The notes: a model not told the origin generated them from the letters alone. A DNA stretch of 64,000 bases from Rummeliibacillus pycnus_B (GCF_050459865.1 NZ_JBCMNM010000012.1:1-64000), one strand, 5' to 3'. Positions 35,674-44,237 are shown, numbered from the stretch's first letter. Numbers and translations: made by a program.

Positions 35674-36108
35674 CTACAACTCTTTTTCCATGATAATTTT
35701 ATGTGTACCACTTTTACTAATATACGTCTCAATAATATTAAAACCTGCTTTAATATTTATAATAAGCATAGCTCTATGATAATTACGTCCAATTGTTCGG
35801 ATTTTTTGATAACCTTGCTCGCAAACTAGATTATGTTGTAAATTCATTATTTTTGAAGCAATGCCCTGACCACGATAATTCTCACTGACACCTCCTAGCC
35901 AACTATAGAAAACCCCATCCTCTTTCTCATACCCTTATTTAAAGCCTGCAACCTTATGGTCATCTAAGGCAATACAGCATAGTAAATTCGGTTTTTCCTT
36001 CAACTTTTCTATTGACAGTTCAGATTCATCAAAAACTTCTCTATGAAGCTTCTGGATACCTTTAATACATTCCTCATTTGGTAGACCTTTTATATAAATG
36101 AAATCCAT
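35674..36108 (-). pseudogene. GNAT acetyltransferase interrupted by an in-frame stop
   Basis: A single frame reads as a small GNAT N-acetyltransferase, but codon 58 is TAA. Upstream: MDFIYIKGLPNEECIKGIQ... to HKVAGFK. Downstream, still in frame: GYEKEDGVFYSWLGGV, then SENYRGQGIASKIM (the acetyl-CoA loop Q/RxxGxG/A) to a second stop, 144 codons in all. The ATG used follows AGAGGG. No frameshift is needed, only one nonsense codon, so this is either a recent pseudogene or an assembly error. The first half alone lacks the acetyl-CoA site and cannot be active. Confidence 0.85.
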
Positions 36109-36208
36109 TCTTTTCCCTCTTTTATATTCATCACATAAATTTCTTTTGTTTAAAGTATTAAACGCCTCTGAAACTGCCATTGTTTCCGTGCTTTATAGAT
36201 AGTATAAG

Positions 36209-36340
36209 TTATTTCAATTGGTAACGGCTAACAATATTTGTAAGATCCCCTGCCGTTCTTGCAAGTTTATATGTACTTTTTGTTACCTTATGCATCAATC
36301 TATTCGATTGTTCAACAGAGCCCACAGCTAAATATCGTAA
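36209..36340 (-). pseudogene. Remnant of a methyl-accepting chemotaxis protein C-terminus
   Basis: On the minus strand a frame without start codon reads GSVEQSNRLMHKVTKSTYKL, then ARTAGDLTNIVSRYQLK and stop. This is the shape of chemoreceptor tails (heptad helix with Thr-Ala...LA.TA.-L--LV-RF). Nothing upstream continues the receptor; the yeeI terminator abuts it. It is read here as a decayed fragment. Similarity was judged by eye only. Confidence 0.45.
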
Positions 36341-36342
36341 TA

Positions 36343-36377
36343 TAAAATAAAAGACTGCCTTTATGGCAGTCTTTTTT
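36343..36377 (-). terminator. Terminator of yeeI
   Basis: AAGACTGCC / GGCAGTCTT stem with a five-base loop. U-rich on both strands (minus: TTTTATTTTATA). Confidence 0.85.
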
Positions 36378-36447
36378 TCTAGCAATTAGTAATTGCAAAT
36401 TCATTTAACTTGGTTTGTTAATAATTTACGATCAACTGGCTTCAGTT

Positions 36448-37161
36448 TTATAGTTCAACGTTGTGATATACGTTTTGTACGTCTTCTAAGTCGTCTAGTA
36501 AATCGATTAAACGTTCGAATTTTTCGAGATCTTCGCCTTCCAATTGTACTTCTGTTTGTGGAAGCATTGTTAATTCTGCAACACTGAATTCTGTAATATC
36601 TTGAGCTTTTAATGCCTCTTGTACAGCGTTAAATTGATCTGGTTCAGCATAGATAATTGCTGATTCGCCTTCTTCGAAAACGTCGCGAACATCTACATCA
36701 GCTTCGATTAACATTTCTAAAACTTCGTCTGCAGATTTACCTTCTAAAGCAAAGACTGCTGTTGCATCGAACATATAGGCTACAGAGCCACTGACACCCA
36801 TGTTACCGCCGTTTTTACCATAAGTTGCACGTACATCTGCTGCTGTACGATTAACATTATTTGATAGTGCATCAACGATAATCATAGAGCCATTTGGTCC
36901 GAAACCTTCATAACGTAATTCATCGAAGTTTTCTTCGCCGCCGCCTTTTGCTTTATCGATTGCACGGTCAATGATATGTTTTGGTACACTATATGTTTTT
37001 GCACGTTCTAAAACTACTTTTAACGTACCATTAGATTCTGGATCAGGTTCACCTTGTTTAGCAGCTACATAAATTTCACGACCGAATTTAGCATAGATAC
37101 GAGCTGTACCTTGGTCTTTTGCAGCTTTTTTTTCTTTAATGTTGTTCCACTTACGTCCCAT
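36448..37161 (-). CDS. yeeI: YebC/PmpR/TACO1-family protein YeeI
   Basis: Cytoplasmic YebC-family protein of 237 residues. Family members were named transcriptional regulators, and more recent work implicates them in translation through difficult (proline-rich) sequences. The opening MGRKWNNIKEKKAAKDQGTA is almost the same as B. subtilis YeeI, one of two YebC paralogues there. The conserved AKQGEPDPESN and YEGFGPNGSMIIVDALSNN regions are present. I start at the ATG of MGRKW, three codons after another ATG. A GATCCCC/GGGGAT dyad lies about 60 bases upstream. Confidence 0.92.
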   Translation of the reverse strand: MGRKWNNIKEKKAAKDQGTARIYAKFGREIYVAAKQGEPDPESNGTLKVVLERAKTYSVPKHIIDRAIDKAKGGGEENFDELRYEGFGPNGSMIIVDALSNNVNRTAADVRATYGKNGGNMGVSGSVAYMFDATAVFALEGKSADEVLEMLIEADVDVRDVFEEGESAIIYAEPDQFNAVQEALKAQDITEFSVAELTMLPQTEVQLEGEDLEKFERLIDLLDDLEDVQNVYHNVEL

Positions 37162-37219
37162 TGGATTCACTCTCTTTCAATATATTCAAATATATAAATT
37201 ACTCGTGGGTTTGTGTAAG

Positions 37220-37235
37220 ATCCCCACATGGGGAT
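37220..37235. promoter_or_regulatory. Inverted repeat upstream of yeeI
   Basis: ATCCCC-acat-GGGGAT is a perfect 6-bp dyad, unusually GC-rich for this AT-rich gap. There is no U-tract, so it is not a terminator. It could be an operator or leader hairpin. Confidence 0.3.
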
Positions 37236-37343
37236 AAGCCATTAATTTACTGTAGTATTATACACTATATTCGTCATAAATAGAATATCAGCGAAAAGTG
37301 AGAGATGTCCTAGGTAAGAATTAATGAGTAGAACTGAAACGAA

Positions 37344-37379
37344 ATTAAAAAGAAGCCATCTCATTACGAGTGGCTTCTT
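37344..37379 (-). terminator. Terminator of the low-molecular-weight phosphatase gene
   Basis: Minus strand: AAGAAGCCA / TGGCTTCT stem overlapping the stop codon, followed by TTTTTAATTTC. Confidence 0.85.
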
Positions 37380-37837
37380 ACGTCTGATTCAATTTTTTGC
37401 AATAATGCTTTACAACCTTCTAAACAAAGCTGATATGTTTCTTCAAAGTCACCAGTAAAGTACGGATCTGGCACATCTTTTGGATCTTTTATCAAATCGA
37501 GTAGCCGGAACACTTTTGTACTTTCATCATGACCTAGCATTGGTAATGCATTTTTGATATTGCTGTCATCCATACAAACAATGTAATCAAAGCGGTCATA
37601 ATCTTCTTGTTTTATTTGGCGGCTAAACATTCCATCAGTCGAAATATTATGCTCTGCAAGTTTTTGAACTGTCCCTTGATGCGGTCCATCTCCAATATGC
37701 CAATCACCAGTGCCAGCCGAGTCGATATCAAACTGATCCGTTTTCCCTTGTGCCTCAACTAGATTACGGAAAATTGCCTCAGCCATTGGAGAGCGACAAA
37801 TATTGCCTAAGCAAACAAATAACACGCCTATTTTCAT
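37364..37837 (-). CDS. yfkJ: Low-molecular-weight protein-tyrosine phosphatase
   Basis: Cytoplasmic phosphatase of 157 residues. The P-loop CLGNICRS has nucleophile Cys9 and Arg15; the general-acid loop VPDPYFTGDF (near 123) has the catalytic aspartate. This subgroup (YfkJ-like) dephosphorylates phosphotyrosine and, in some Gram-positives, phosphoarginine (YwlE); the CLGNICRS with Ile rather than Thr argues for the tyrosine type. It is 29 bases downstream of the signal peptidase gene, so the two are probably co-transcribed. Confidence 0.9.
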   Translation of the reverse strand: MKIGVLFVCLGNICRSPMAEAIFRNLVEAQGKTDQFDIDSAGTGDWHIGDGPHQGTVQKLAEHNISTDGMFSRQIKQEDYDRFDYIVCMDDSNIKNALPMLGHDESTKVFRLLDLIKDPKDVPDPYFTGDFEETYQLCLEGCKALLQKIESDVRSHS

Positions 37838-37866
37838 AACAACGCTCCCTCTATTGATGTCTTACA

Positions 37867-38406
37867 TTAGAATTTAAATGGGTAAAATTGAAATTTCACT
37901 TCACCCGTAATTGCAGAACTTTTGATAAAACCATACTCACGGCTATCGCTACTATTTTGGCGATTGTCTCCTAATACGAAATAGGAATCTTTCGGTACTT
38001 TCTCCTCACCTGTCACTTCTTTCAGTGTGAAGTCTTCTGTGAAATGATCACCCATTTTTTCATATTCACTTATACCTTTTTTCAAATATGGTTCATTGTA
38101 TTCTTTGCCGTTAATATATAACTTATCATTTTTTACATTTATCGTATCTCCAGGTAAACCAATAACACGTTTAATATAATGGTCATCTTCCACTGGAGAC
38201 TCAAAGACAATGATATCGAAGCGATCGATATGACTTGTTTTACTTATGATAATCTTATTATTATTTTGATATGTCGGTTCCATTGATTCACCTTTAACTG
38301 TTACTGGTGAGAACAAAAACTGTCTACATAATACAGCAATAACAACAGCAATTAGAATTGGCCATACCCATGATAAAACTTCTTTACTTAAACTTCTCTT
38401 TTCCAT
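37867..38406 (-). CDS. Signal peptidase I
   Basis: Membrane-bound type I signal peptidase that removes Sec and Tat signal peptides. One N-terminal helix (about 11-28) anchors an extracellular catalytic domain. The Ser41-Lys79 dyad is visible in GESMEPT and YIKRVIGLPGD, and the box E motif GDNRQNSSDSREYG is near residue 146. 179 residues and a single anchor correspond to the SipS/SipT/LepB type. Notably RsiV, encoded elsewhere in the window, is a signal-peptidase substrate in relatives. Upstream of the phosphatase gene. Confidence 0.93.
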   Translation of the reverse strand: MEKRSLSKEVLSWVWPILIAVVIAVLCRQFLFSPVTVKGESMEPTYQNNNKIIISKTSHIDRFDIIVFESPVEDDHYIKRVIGLPGDTINVKNDKLYINGKEYNEPYLKKGISEYEKMGDHFTEDFTLKEVTGEEKVPKDSYFVLGDNRQNSSDSREYGFIKSSAITGEVKFQFYPFKF

Positions 38407-38581
38407 TTAATATCACCCTCAAATTGTGGCTTCATTTTCATAGCTACTCAATATTATGCCACCTATAGACGAGTTCTGTCATTGAATATTTACTGAAATG
38501 AATAGAAATGGTCTCAATTTTTTCTAAATCAAAAGCGCTAAGTGTAAAATCCACGCGGTTAAATAATCGATTTAATTCAAT

Positions 38582-38625
38582 AAAAAAGAGGTGTCTATTA
38601 GTTAAACTATCTAATAGACAACCTC
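38582..38625 (-). terminator. Terminator of the XRE-regulator gene
   Basis: Minus strand: GAGGTTGTCTATTAG pairs with CTAATAGACACCTC (one mismatch) and is followed by TTTTTTATTG. Confidence 0.9.
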
Positions 38626-38642
38626 GTTAAAAATTCCAACAG

Positions 38643-38930
38643 CTATGTATTCGGCTGTTCTTTCAGAGCTTCTAAATGTGTCTCTGTAATACCCAAAACC
38701 TCATACACTTTCTGTAATGTCGTATCTCTGACTTTACTGTCACCACGTTCGATGCGGCTGACAGTTTTTTGTGTGACATTTGCTCGTTCTGCCAACTCCG
38801 ATTGTGTTAGTCCAACTGACATACGTTGTTTAAAAATGATTTGGCTACGTTTTTCAGCCAGCACTTCTAAAGGAGATTTCTCCTGTTCCACATTATTATC
38901 TTCCTGTTCAAATAAATCTACAGTAACCAT
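38643..38930 (-). CDS. XRE-family HTH regulator
   Basis: Small DNA-binding protein of 95 residues. After an acidic N-terminus (DLFEQEDNNVEQEK), the Cro/CI-type helix-turn-helix runs about 32-86, with the core GLTQSELAERANVTQKTVSRIERGDS. No effector domain is attached, so it is a plain repressor-type or antitoxin-like regulator. Start follows AGGGGTGG. It stands alone with its own terminator; no toxin-like partner flanks it, so I do not call a toxin-antitoxin pair. Target unknown. Confidence 0.82.
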   Translation of the reverse strand: MVTVDLFEQEDNNVEQEKSPLEVLAEKRSQIIFKQRMSVGLTQSELAERANVTQKTVSRIERGDSKVRDTTLQKVYEVLGITETHLEALKEQPNT

Positions 38931-39051
38931 CTAACCACCCCTTAAAAGAAATTGTGTTCTACAGTATTCTTTTATTTAGTTACCTTTCAAGATGACTGAA
39001 TCCAGAAGAAGTAATGATGACTTAAGATGCACTTCCAAACTCAAAAATAAT

Positions 39052-39657
39052 CTAGAGTTTTTCTTGTGAAATCTTCTCTTCTAGTTGCTCTTTTAAAGTA
39101 ACTAATTGCTCCTCCAGGAAATTCGTAAATTCCTCTCTACCACTTTTACCTCTTGCTGTAACATAGAAAGGTTCTCCATAAATTAAATAACCTTTTTTGC
39201 GCGCAAAGACTTCTTTTAGCGTATTTGGTCCTATGTATGCAGCTGGGATAATTGGTGCTTTCGAGAGTTGAGCAATCGTAATAGCACCTTGTTTTAGAGA
39301 AGTGCCTTCCGCATTTCGTGTGCCACTAGGAAAAATCCCAACAGCTTTCCCTTCTCTTATTAACTTCATCGGTACTTTTACAACGCTTGGTCCTGGATTT
39401 TCACGATCGACCGGGAAAGCTTTCAACTTTGTTATAAACCAGCCAAGTAGTTTATGATCAAAGAGCTGTTTCTTAGCCATAAAATGAATTGGTTTCGGGT
39501 AAATAGAAACTCCAAGATTCAAAATATCAATCCATCCTGTGTGTGTACAAGCAATTAAATAACCACCCTCTGTTGGCACGTTATGCTTGTTATAAACTTT
39601 TGCCTTATTAAATAAACCTAAAAACTTAGTAACAAATAGACATACAAATCTATACAA
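39052..39657 (-). CDS. plsC: 1-acyl-sn-glycerol-3-phosphate acyltransferase (PlsC family)
   Basis: Membrane-associated acyltransferase making phosphatidic acid in phospholipid synthesis. The catalytic HX4D motif is HTGWID (His39, Asp44), and the phosphate-binding FPSGTRN is near residue 109; a proline-containing IIPAAYIG block follows. 201 residues suits the family. The start is a TTG with GGAGTAGGGAA immediately upstream. Monocistronic. This may be one of several PlsC-type paralogues, so the exact acyl acceptor is inferred. Confidence 0.88.
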   Translation of the reverse strand: MYRFVCLFVTKFLGLFNKAKVYNKHNVPTEGGYLIACTHTGWIDILNLGVSIYPKPIHFMAKKQLFDHKLLGWFITKLKAFPVDRENPGPSVVKVPMKLIREGKAVGIFPSGTRNAEGTSLKQGAITIAQLSKAPIIPAAYIGPNTLKEVFARKKGYLIYGEPFYVTARGKSGREEFTNFLEEQLVTLKEQLEEKISQEKL

Positions 39658-40062
39658 TTCCCTACTCCTAACTACTAAAGAAATATAGTCAACTCTACCC
39701 GTCTACTATATCTCCCAACGTTCCCATATAAACAATAATAATTCCTGTAAAATAAATAGTAGACTCATATTATGAACCCATTTTCTATTCCCCTTACCTT
39801 ATATTGTAAACGAAATTCTCAAAATGTGTACCCAATGTACATAAATTATTTAAAATAATTTGTTTTTTCAAACATTTTACGTTAAAAACGTGGAATATAT
39901 ATTTATTCGAGCATCAATTACAATTGATGTAGATAAAAAAATGTTGCCTCAATTTTCAAAAAAGTAGATTAATAATCTTGTGTTTGCTGGGGGTGGAATC
40001 CATTAAACAGGAAATTATATAATAATTGAATTGATCATAGAATAGCCTTTACTTTATTCATA
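39658..40062. other. Gene-free AT-rich region
   Basis: About 400 bases with no convincing gene. It holds several small dyads, the clearest being CATCAATT-ac-AATTGATG near the middle, and AAATTATTTAAAATAATTT. These may be operators, protein-binding sites or chance in very AT-rich DNA. The plsC promoter must lie at the low-coordinate end. Confidence 0.5.
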
Positions 40063-40095
40063 AAAAAATCATCCATAATTAAAGGATGATTTTTT
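40063..40095. terminator. Terminator of the two-helix membrane protein gene
   Basis: AAAAAATCATCC / GGATGATTTTTT stem; U-tracts in both readings. Confidence 0.85.
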
Positions 40096-40298
40096 CATTT
40101 CGATTTAGATTTTGTTGTTTTACTATCTGATTTTGAAAGAAAGACCATTAGTGCGATTAAACTAATAATATTTAATAACGTGCCGCCAATAAGCAGGACC
40201 CATTGCATACTAAGTGGTATATCCTTTGTCACCGCAAAAGTAATACTAAGAGAGCCTATAGCGATCAAAACCATATAAATTGGTAGCCCTTTGAACAA
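40095..40298 (-). CDS. Small two-helix membrane protein
   Basis: 67 residues, not recognised. Two hydrophobic helices (about 6-23 and 32-55) are followed by a Ser/Lys tail. The start is TTG with GAGGCGGGAACG before it; no ATG start has a better site. A terminator overlaps its end, which supports a real transcript. It lies downstream of the DUF7662-like gene, in the same direction. Confidence 0.6.
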   Translation of the reverse strand: MFKGLPIYMVLIAIGSLSITFAVTKDIPLSMQWVLLIGGTLLNIISLIALMVFLSKSDSKTTKSKSK

Positions 40299-40379
40299 CG
40301 TTCCCGCCTCTTTCCTATAGATTATTATTTCTAATCAGATAGTATCATTTGTTGCGTGAATCTTCTAGACGTATACTCA

Positions 40380-41261
40380 TTAAGCATGCAGTGAAAACTT
40401 ATCTGCAATCACTTTTGGCAATAAAATATGCTTTATATTCCCAAGGTATTGTTTATAATTTTTTTCAATGACATTAAATGCAGGTTCTTCTGTGACAAAA
40501 TAATATTGAATAGTAGCATTGGTTCGGTTTAATAAGCGGCAATCCTGTAAAAACATACTCCGTTGACTTGGAGCAAAGTCAGCTGTTAAGGCGGGTGGTG
40601 ATGTTTTTAATATAGCTGCAATTTTCTCCTCTGTTTTTGTTTCTTCTTCATATAAAAAAGTATATTCATCTTGTTGTTTAATGTAAGAACTATTCGGTTC
40701 TAGAAGATGCTTTTCTAGTAAATATTCCTGCATTAATTGCTTTGCTAGGTAGTTAACATCTTGTTCAATTTTTCCAAACAGTCGTCGCCATTCACAAAAT
40801 ACTTTAAATTGAGAAACTAACGATTCCTCAGCAAAACGTCGTTGATGGTTTTCTGCAAAAAATTGTTGGACAGCATCCATTTTCGCCATTATTTTTTGGA
40901 AGGATTCGATTTCACAATATGTTGTATCTTGCATTGGTATAGATTTCGAGATTAATGATTCTCTCATTACTTTATTCTTTTTCTTCGTCAATATTTCCTT
41001 CGAGACTTTAATAAATTCTACACAACGGCCAAATTGTACAATATCTACACGAAATCCCGCTTCAAGCCACGCAGCTGCTTGTACATATGTTCCACTTCGA
41101 GTATTTCCCCACCATGCTTGATACTTATATGCAGATTTCGGCAGTTTAGCCTGTAAAATTTCTTCAATCTCTTCAAATGTTAGTACAATATGTTTATCTT
41201 GCTGTTTAGAGAGGTATTCATATAAAGGGAGATACTTGCCCTGTAAGGTATTACTTGCCAT
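40380..41261 (-). CDS. Hypothetical protein with nuclease-associated N-terminal domain (DUF7662-like)
   Basis: The first ~80 residues (YLPLYEYLSKQQ, LTFEEIEEIL, AYKYQAWWGN, AAAWLEAGFRVD) resemble a small domain, catalogued I believe as DUF7662, that occurs alone or beside restriction-like nucleases. The remaining 210 residues are helical and charged and show no motif that I can name; no PD-(D/E)XK or HNH pattern is evident. The 293-residue protein starts after GAAGGAG. Neighbours (GTPase, small membrane protein) give no operon hint. Function unknown. Confidence 0.65.
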   Translation of the reverse strand: MASNTLQGKYLPLYEYLSKQQDKHIVLTFEEIEEILQAKLPKSAYKYQAWWGNTRSGTYVQAAAWLEAGFRVDIVQFGRCVEFIKVSKEILTKKKNKVMRESLISKSIPMQDTTYCEIESFQKIMAKMDAVQQFFAENHQRRFAEESLVSQFKVFCEWRRLFGKIEQDVNYLAKQLMQEYLLEKHLLEPNSSYIKQQDEYTFLYEEETKTEEKIAAILKTSPPALTADFAPSQRSMFLQDCRLLNRTNATIQYYFVTEEPAFNVIEKNYKQYLGNIKHILLPKVIADKFSLHA

Positions 41262-41378
41262 TTAGATTACTCCTTCATATTTGGAAATTATAGGTTAATC
41301 TATTTTAACATAATTGTACTAAAAATTCTAAATATTCTTTTTATCTAAAAATATAGAATTGACTCTTGTTATAAATAA

Positions 41379-41411
41379 AAAAACGTATACACTTTTGTAT
41401 ACGTTTTTCTT
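41379..41411 (-). terminator. Terminator of the DUF697 GTPase gene
   Basis: AAAAACGTATAC / GTATACGTTTTT stem with a six-base loop, U-tracts on both sides. Confidence 0.88.
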
Positions 41412-41433
41412 TGTTACCTTCTTATTATTTTAT

Positions 41434-42438
41434 TTACTTCTTTTTCTGTTCTTTTAAAAATAGATCGTATAGAGGTTTTAGTGTCTTTGCTTCCAGCTCA
41501 ATATCGTGCTCATGAGCATACTTCACAGCATACCCAAGAGAAATCGTCATTGCCCCTGCCACACTAGCGCCAGCCACCGTGCCAGCTGCTGGTACAAATT
41601 TGACAATTTGTCGGAATATCGTTTTGCCAACATTCCCGACAACTGTAGCAATTATCATCTCTTTTGCCCTGTCTTTTGAAACAGGCTTATCATAAAGTGT
41701 AGATAATTTAACCATTAATCCTACTTGTAACGTAGTTAGCGGAATAAAATCTGCCCCCGGAATAGGCACTGCTCCGATAGCCGCTGCAGAAGCGCCCGCA
41801 CCAAGTATCCATTTCTTTGCGGTCGCTGATTTATCCGCCATATGCTTGGCCATCAGTACTTCCTTTTTTTTGCTTTCTAACAGCTCCAAAATTTTATTTT
41901 GGAGCATCTCCATATTTTCACCTGTACGTGAAGAAATAGGCGTTACTGGGTAAGTATAATTCGTATGGTCTTGTATATATTTCACCAGGCTAGGTATATC
42001 ATCAGCTGCATCAATTTTGTTGAGTACAATGATTATATCTTTATTTACTTCACTAATTTTCTTTAATGAAGCCAACTCTGAATCGGAAAGGACAGTACCA
42101 GCTGCATTTAAGAAGAACAAAACAATATCTGCCTGCTGATAGAAATTCATCGTTACTGCAGAATTCTCTGCTTTTATATCATCAAGGCCAGGGGTATCCA
42201 CAAATATAATCTTATCCTGATAGCTATATTTTTTTATCTGCTGTGTTTCTCCTGGTTTTGCCCCAACAAGCGCTACTTCTTCATCCATTAATCGGTTAAT
42301 CGTTGATGATTTTCCTGCATTCACATCACCAATCATTGCGATTAGGATTTCTTCTTCAAGTTGATCATTTACTTCTTTTGATTTTTCGGCAAAAATCCGA
42401 TCGAATTCTTCATCGGTAAATGGTTTAAATTCGCTCAT
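41434..42438 (-). CDS. Era-like GTPase with C-terminal DUF697 membrane domain
   Basis: TRAFAC-class GTPase of 334 residues. P-loop GDVNAGKSS lies near 36, switch II DTPGLDD near 79, G4 NKID near 140 and G5 ISSRTGEN near 170. The C-terminal half (about 205-315) is Ala/Gly-rich with two or three amphipathic or membrane segments (LGAGASAAAIGAVPIPGADFIPL), the DUF697 arrangement. Such proteins probably act at the membrane in stress or envelope processes. The start chosen follows AGGGGTG; 21 further upstream codons lack a site. Monocistronic. Confidence 0.82.
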   Translation of the reverse strand: MSEFKPFTDEEFDRIFAEKSKEVNDQLEEEILIAMIGDVNAGKSSTINRLMDEEVALVGAKPGETQQIKKYSYQDKIIFVDTPGLDDIKAENSAVTMNFYQQADIVLFFLNAAGTVLSDSELASLKKISEVNKDIIIVLNKIDAADDIPSLVKYIQDHTNYTYPVTPISSRTGENMEMLQNKILELLESKKKEVLMAKHMADKSATAKKWILGAGASAAAIGAVPIPGADFIPLTTLQVGLMVKLSTLYDKPVSKDRAKEMIIATVVGNVGKTIFRQIVKFVPAAGTVAGASVAGAMTISLGYAVKYAHEHDIELEAKTLKPLYDLFLKEQKKK

Positions 42439-42572
42439 AAAAACACCCCTATCGCATACAGTTCTTATAATTAAACTATATGATTTGATAGAGGATTGCA
42501 ATTTTTTACTTTTTAGTACTTTCTAATGCCTGAAATATTAATACTTTCTTGAACTCCCTAAAACAGAAAAAT

Positions 42573-42611
42573 AGCCTATTCTAAAATAAGTCAATCATTT
42601 TAGAACAGGCT
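42573..42611 (-). terminator. Terminator of SEC-C paralogue 2
   Basis: AGCCT-g-TTCTAAAAT pairs with ATTTTAGAA-t-AGGCT on the minus strand, then ATTTTTCTGTTTT. Confidence 0.85.
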
Positions 42612-42631
42612 CGTTAACTTTCAAGTAAAAT

Positions 42632-43624
42632 TTATGCTTTTTTTTCTGCGTAATATTCTTTTAGTTCATTATAATATTTGTTTAATGATGACGTCGAAAC
42701 TCCGAATTCTTCTGCTAATTCTTTAACCGTTATTTCGATTGGTTCGAAAAGACCTGCTTCTCCACCAAAACGAATAGCACCTGCTGCAATAGCAACAGCT
42801 TTCCGTGCTTTAGGTTGACGTTCAACAACATAATCTTCAACAATTTCTAATACGGTTTTAGGATCACGACCGCGAGCTTCTAAAAACCCAAGAACTTGTA
42901 AAAATACATCTGCTTCGAAATCAGTGAATTCTCCACCTTCAAAACCATTTTCACCAAGGTTTTTCCAGAAGCTTAAAGAATGTTCTTTCCAAAATTCTTC
43001 TTCTTCAAGTTGATCTTGCTCTTTAAAGCCAGCTGCTAATTTTCCGAACACTTCTTGATGATCTTTTGGGAAGAATATCATGCTAGATACAGCAAGGTAA
43101 TACTTTTCCTTGTTTGAGCCATCAGGTAAAATGAAGCAAAATACATGGACATCTACAGGAATTGGCTTTTCTCCCTCACGACGCAGGTGAATGATCTCGT
43201 CTGTTAAGATGTTTTGTACGATCATATAGTTCTCTTCAACATCCATTACTTTAGCAACCATCATTGTTGGATGATCCCATGTTTCAAGTACAGCTAATGT
43301 AGAAGGGCGTACTGTTTCCTTTTTGATTTTTTGCAAATAGCCTGTCCAAATATCTGTTCGCTCATGGAAAAAGAAAGAATCCAATACGATTGCTTCAATC
43401 ATATCTTCCACTAAATATTGCCCAATAGTTTTTTGCCATTTATCTGCTAATTCACCAAAGTCTTTATAATCTTTTCTTAAAGGATAGACATCATAGAAAG
43501 TTTGTAAAACTCTTTCTAGCTCTTCCGCATAAACTTCTTCAACTGTTACAGCTTCTTTTAAAGCACAACATTTTTTGTACTTTTTACCACTACCACATGG
43601 ACATGGATCATTACGTCCTGGCAT
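42632..43624 (-). CDS. SEC-C zinc-finger protein with C-terminal HTH (paralogue 2)
   Basis: 330-residue relative of the protein near 34 kb. The SEC-C zinc motif GRNDPCPCGSGKKYKKCC occupies residues 3-20. The central region aligns along its length with the paralogue (MMVAKVMD / MLAKVDS; TDIWTGYLQKI / PELWQTYINKQ). The C-terminus IEITVKELAEEFGVSTSSLNKYYNELKEYY is a clear helix-turn-helix. Start follows AAAGGACG. An acidic middle (about 190-230) distinguishes it. A role in nucleic-acid or ribosome binding is suggested by zinc finger plus HTH; it is otherwise uncharacterised to me. Confidence 0.78.
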   Translation of the reverse strand: MPGRNDPCPCGSGKKYKKCCALKEAVTVEEVYAEELERVLQTFYDVYPLRKDYKDFGELADKWQKTIGQYLVEDMIEAIVLDSFFFHERTDIWTGYLQKIKKETVRPSTLAVLETWDHPTMMVAKVMDVEENYMIVQNILTDEIIHLRREGEKPIPVDVHVFCFILPDGSNKEKYYLAVSSMIFFPKDHQEVFGKLAAGFKEQDQLEEEEFWKEHSLSFWKNLGENGFEGGEFTDFEADVFLQVLGFLEARGRDPKTVLEIVEDYVVERQPKARKAVAIAAGAIRFGGEAGLFEPIEITVKELAEEFGVSTSSLNKYYNELKEYYAEKKA

Positions 43625-43760
43625 TTTAACACGTCCTTTATTCTATTAAGTGCTGTTTTAGCATATCATTTTTTCTGCATTATCTAAAGTTCTCTTCTAA
43701 AAGTATAAATTCTTTATCAAGAGCTATGAAAAATACATATTAATATGGTACGTTCTTTAT

Positions 43761-44237
43761 ATGAAAAAATTTATTCCACTTCTTATATTATTGTTAGCTA
43801 TATTTATCACATCTAGCCAAACTTATGAGCAACAATCAATTGTACCAACCTTACAAAAACATTTTCCAAATGAACCTTTAAAGCCTTTTTTATCACTATT
43901 ACATTTTCATTATTATGGAATGGATATTTCTGTTGAGTCACGAGGCTACTATTATTTCCTTGAATTCTTAGTTCGTAAGGCCACTCATTTTTTAACTTTC
44001 GGCGCAATTGGGCTAGCATTATATATTGCATTGCCTCGCCTAAAGTTTCGATTATTGTTAACAATAGTTGGTACTTTTCTATTGGCAACAATTGATGAAT
44101 TTCATCAATACTTCACCGCCGGTCGTACCGCTTCCTTTCAAGATGTCTTATTGGATACGACGGGTGCCATTACATTTTTAGCAATATTCAAATGTATTCA
44201 GTTGCTCATCCATACAAAAAAATCCACAAAAGATTAG
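43761..44237 (+). CDS. VanZ-family membrane protein
   Basis: Membrane protein of 158 residues with about four helices and the VanZ hallmark: RKATHFLTFGAIGLALYIAL (about 73-92) and ATIDEFHQYFTAGRTASFQDVLLDTTGA (about 112-139). VanZ proteins give low-level teicoplanin resistance or affect surface components by an unknown mechanism. The ribosome-binding site is poor (no purine run), so translation may be weak or the start slightly off. It converges with rlmA on a shared terminator. Confidence 0.83.
   Translation: MKKFIPLLILLLAIFITSSQTYEQQSIVPTLQKHFPNEPLKPFLSLLHFHYYGMDISVESRGYYYFLEFLVRKATHFLTFGAIGLALYIALPRLKFRLLLTIVGTFLLATIDEFHQYFTAGRTASFQDVLLDTTGAITFLAIFKCIQLLIHTKKSTKD

Noticed and set aside
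38643..38930. XRE regulator as part of a toxin-antitoxin pair
   Set aside because: No small toxin-like gene is adjacent and the gene has its own terminator.
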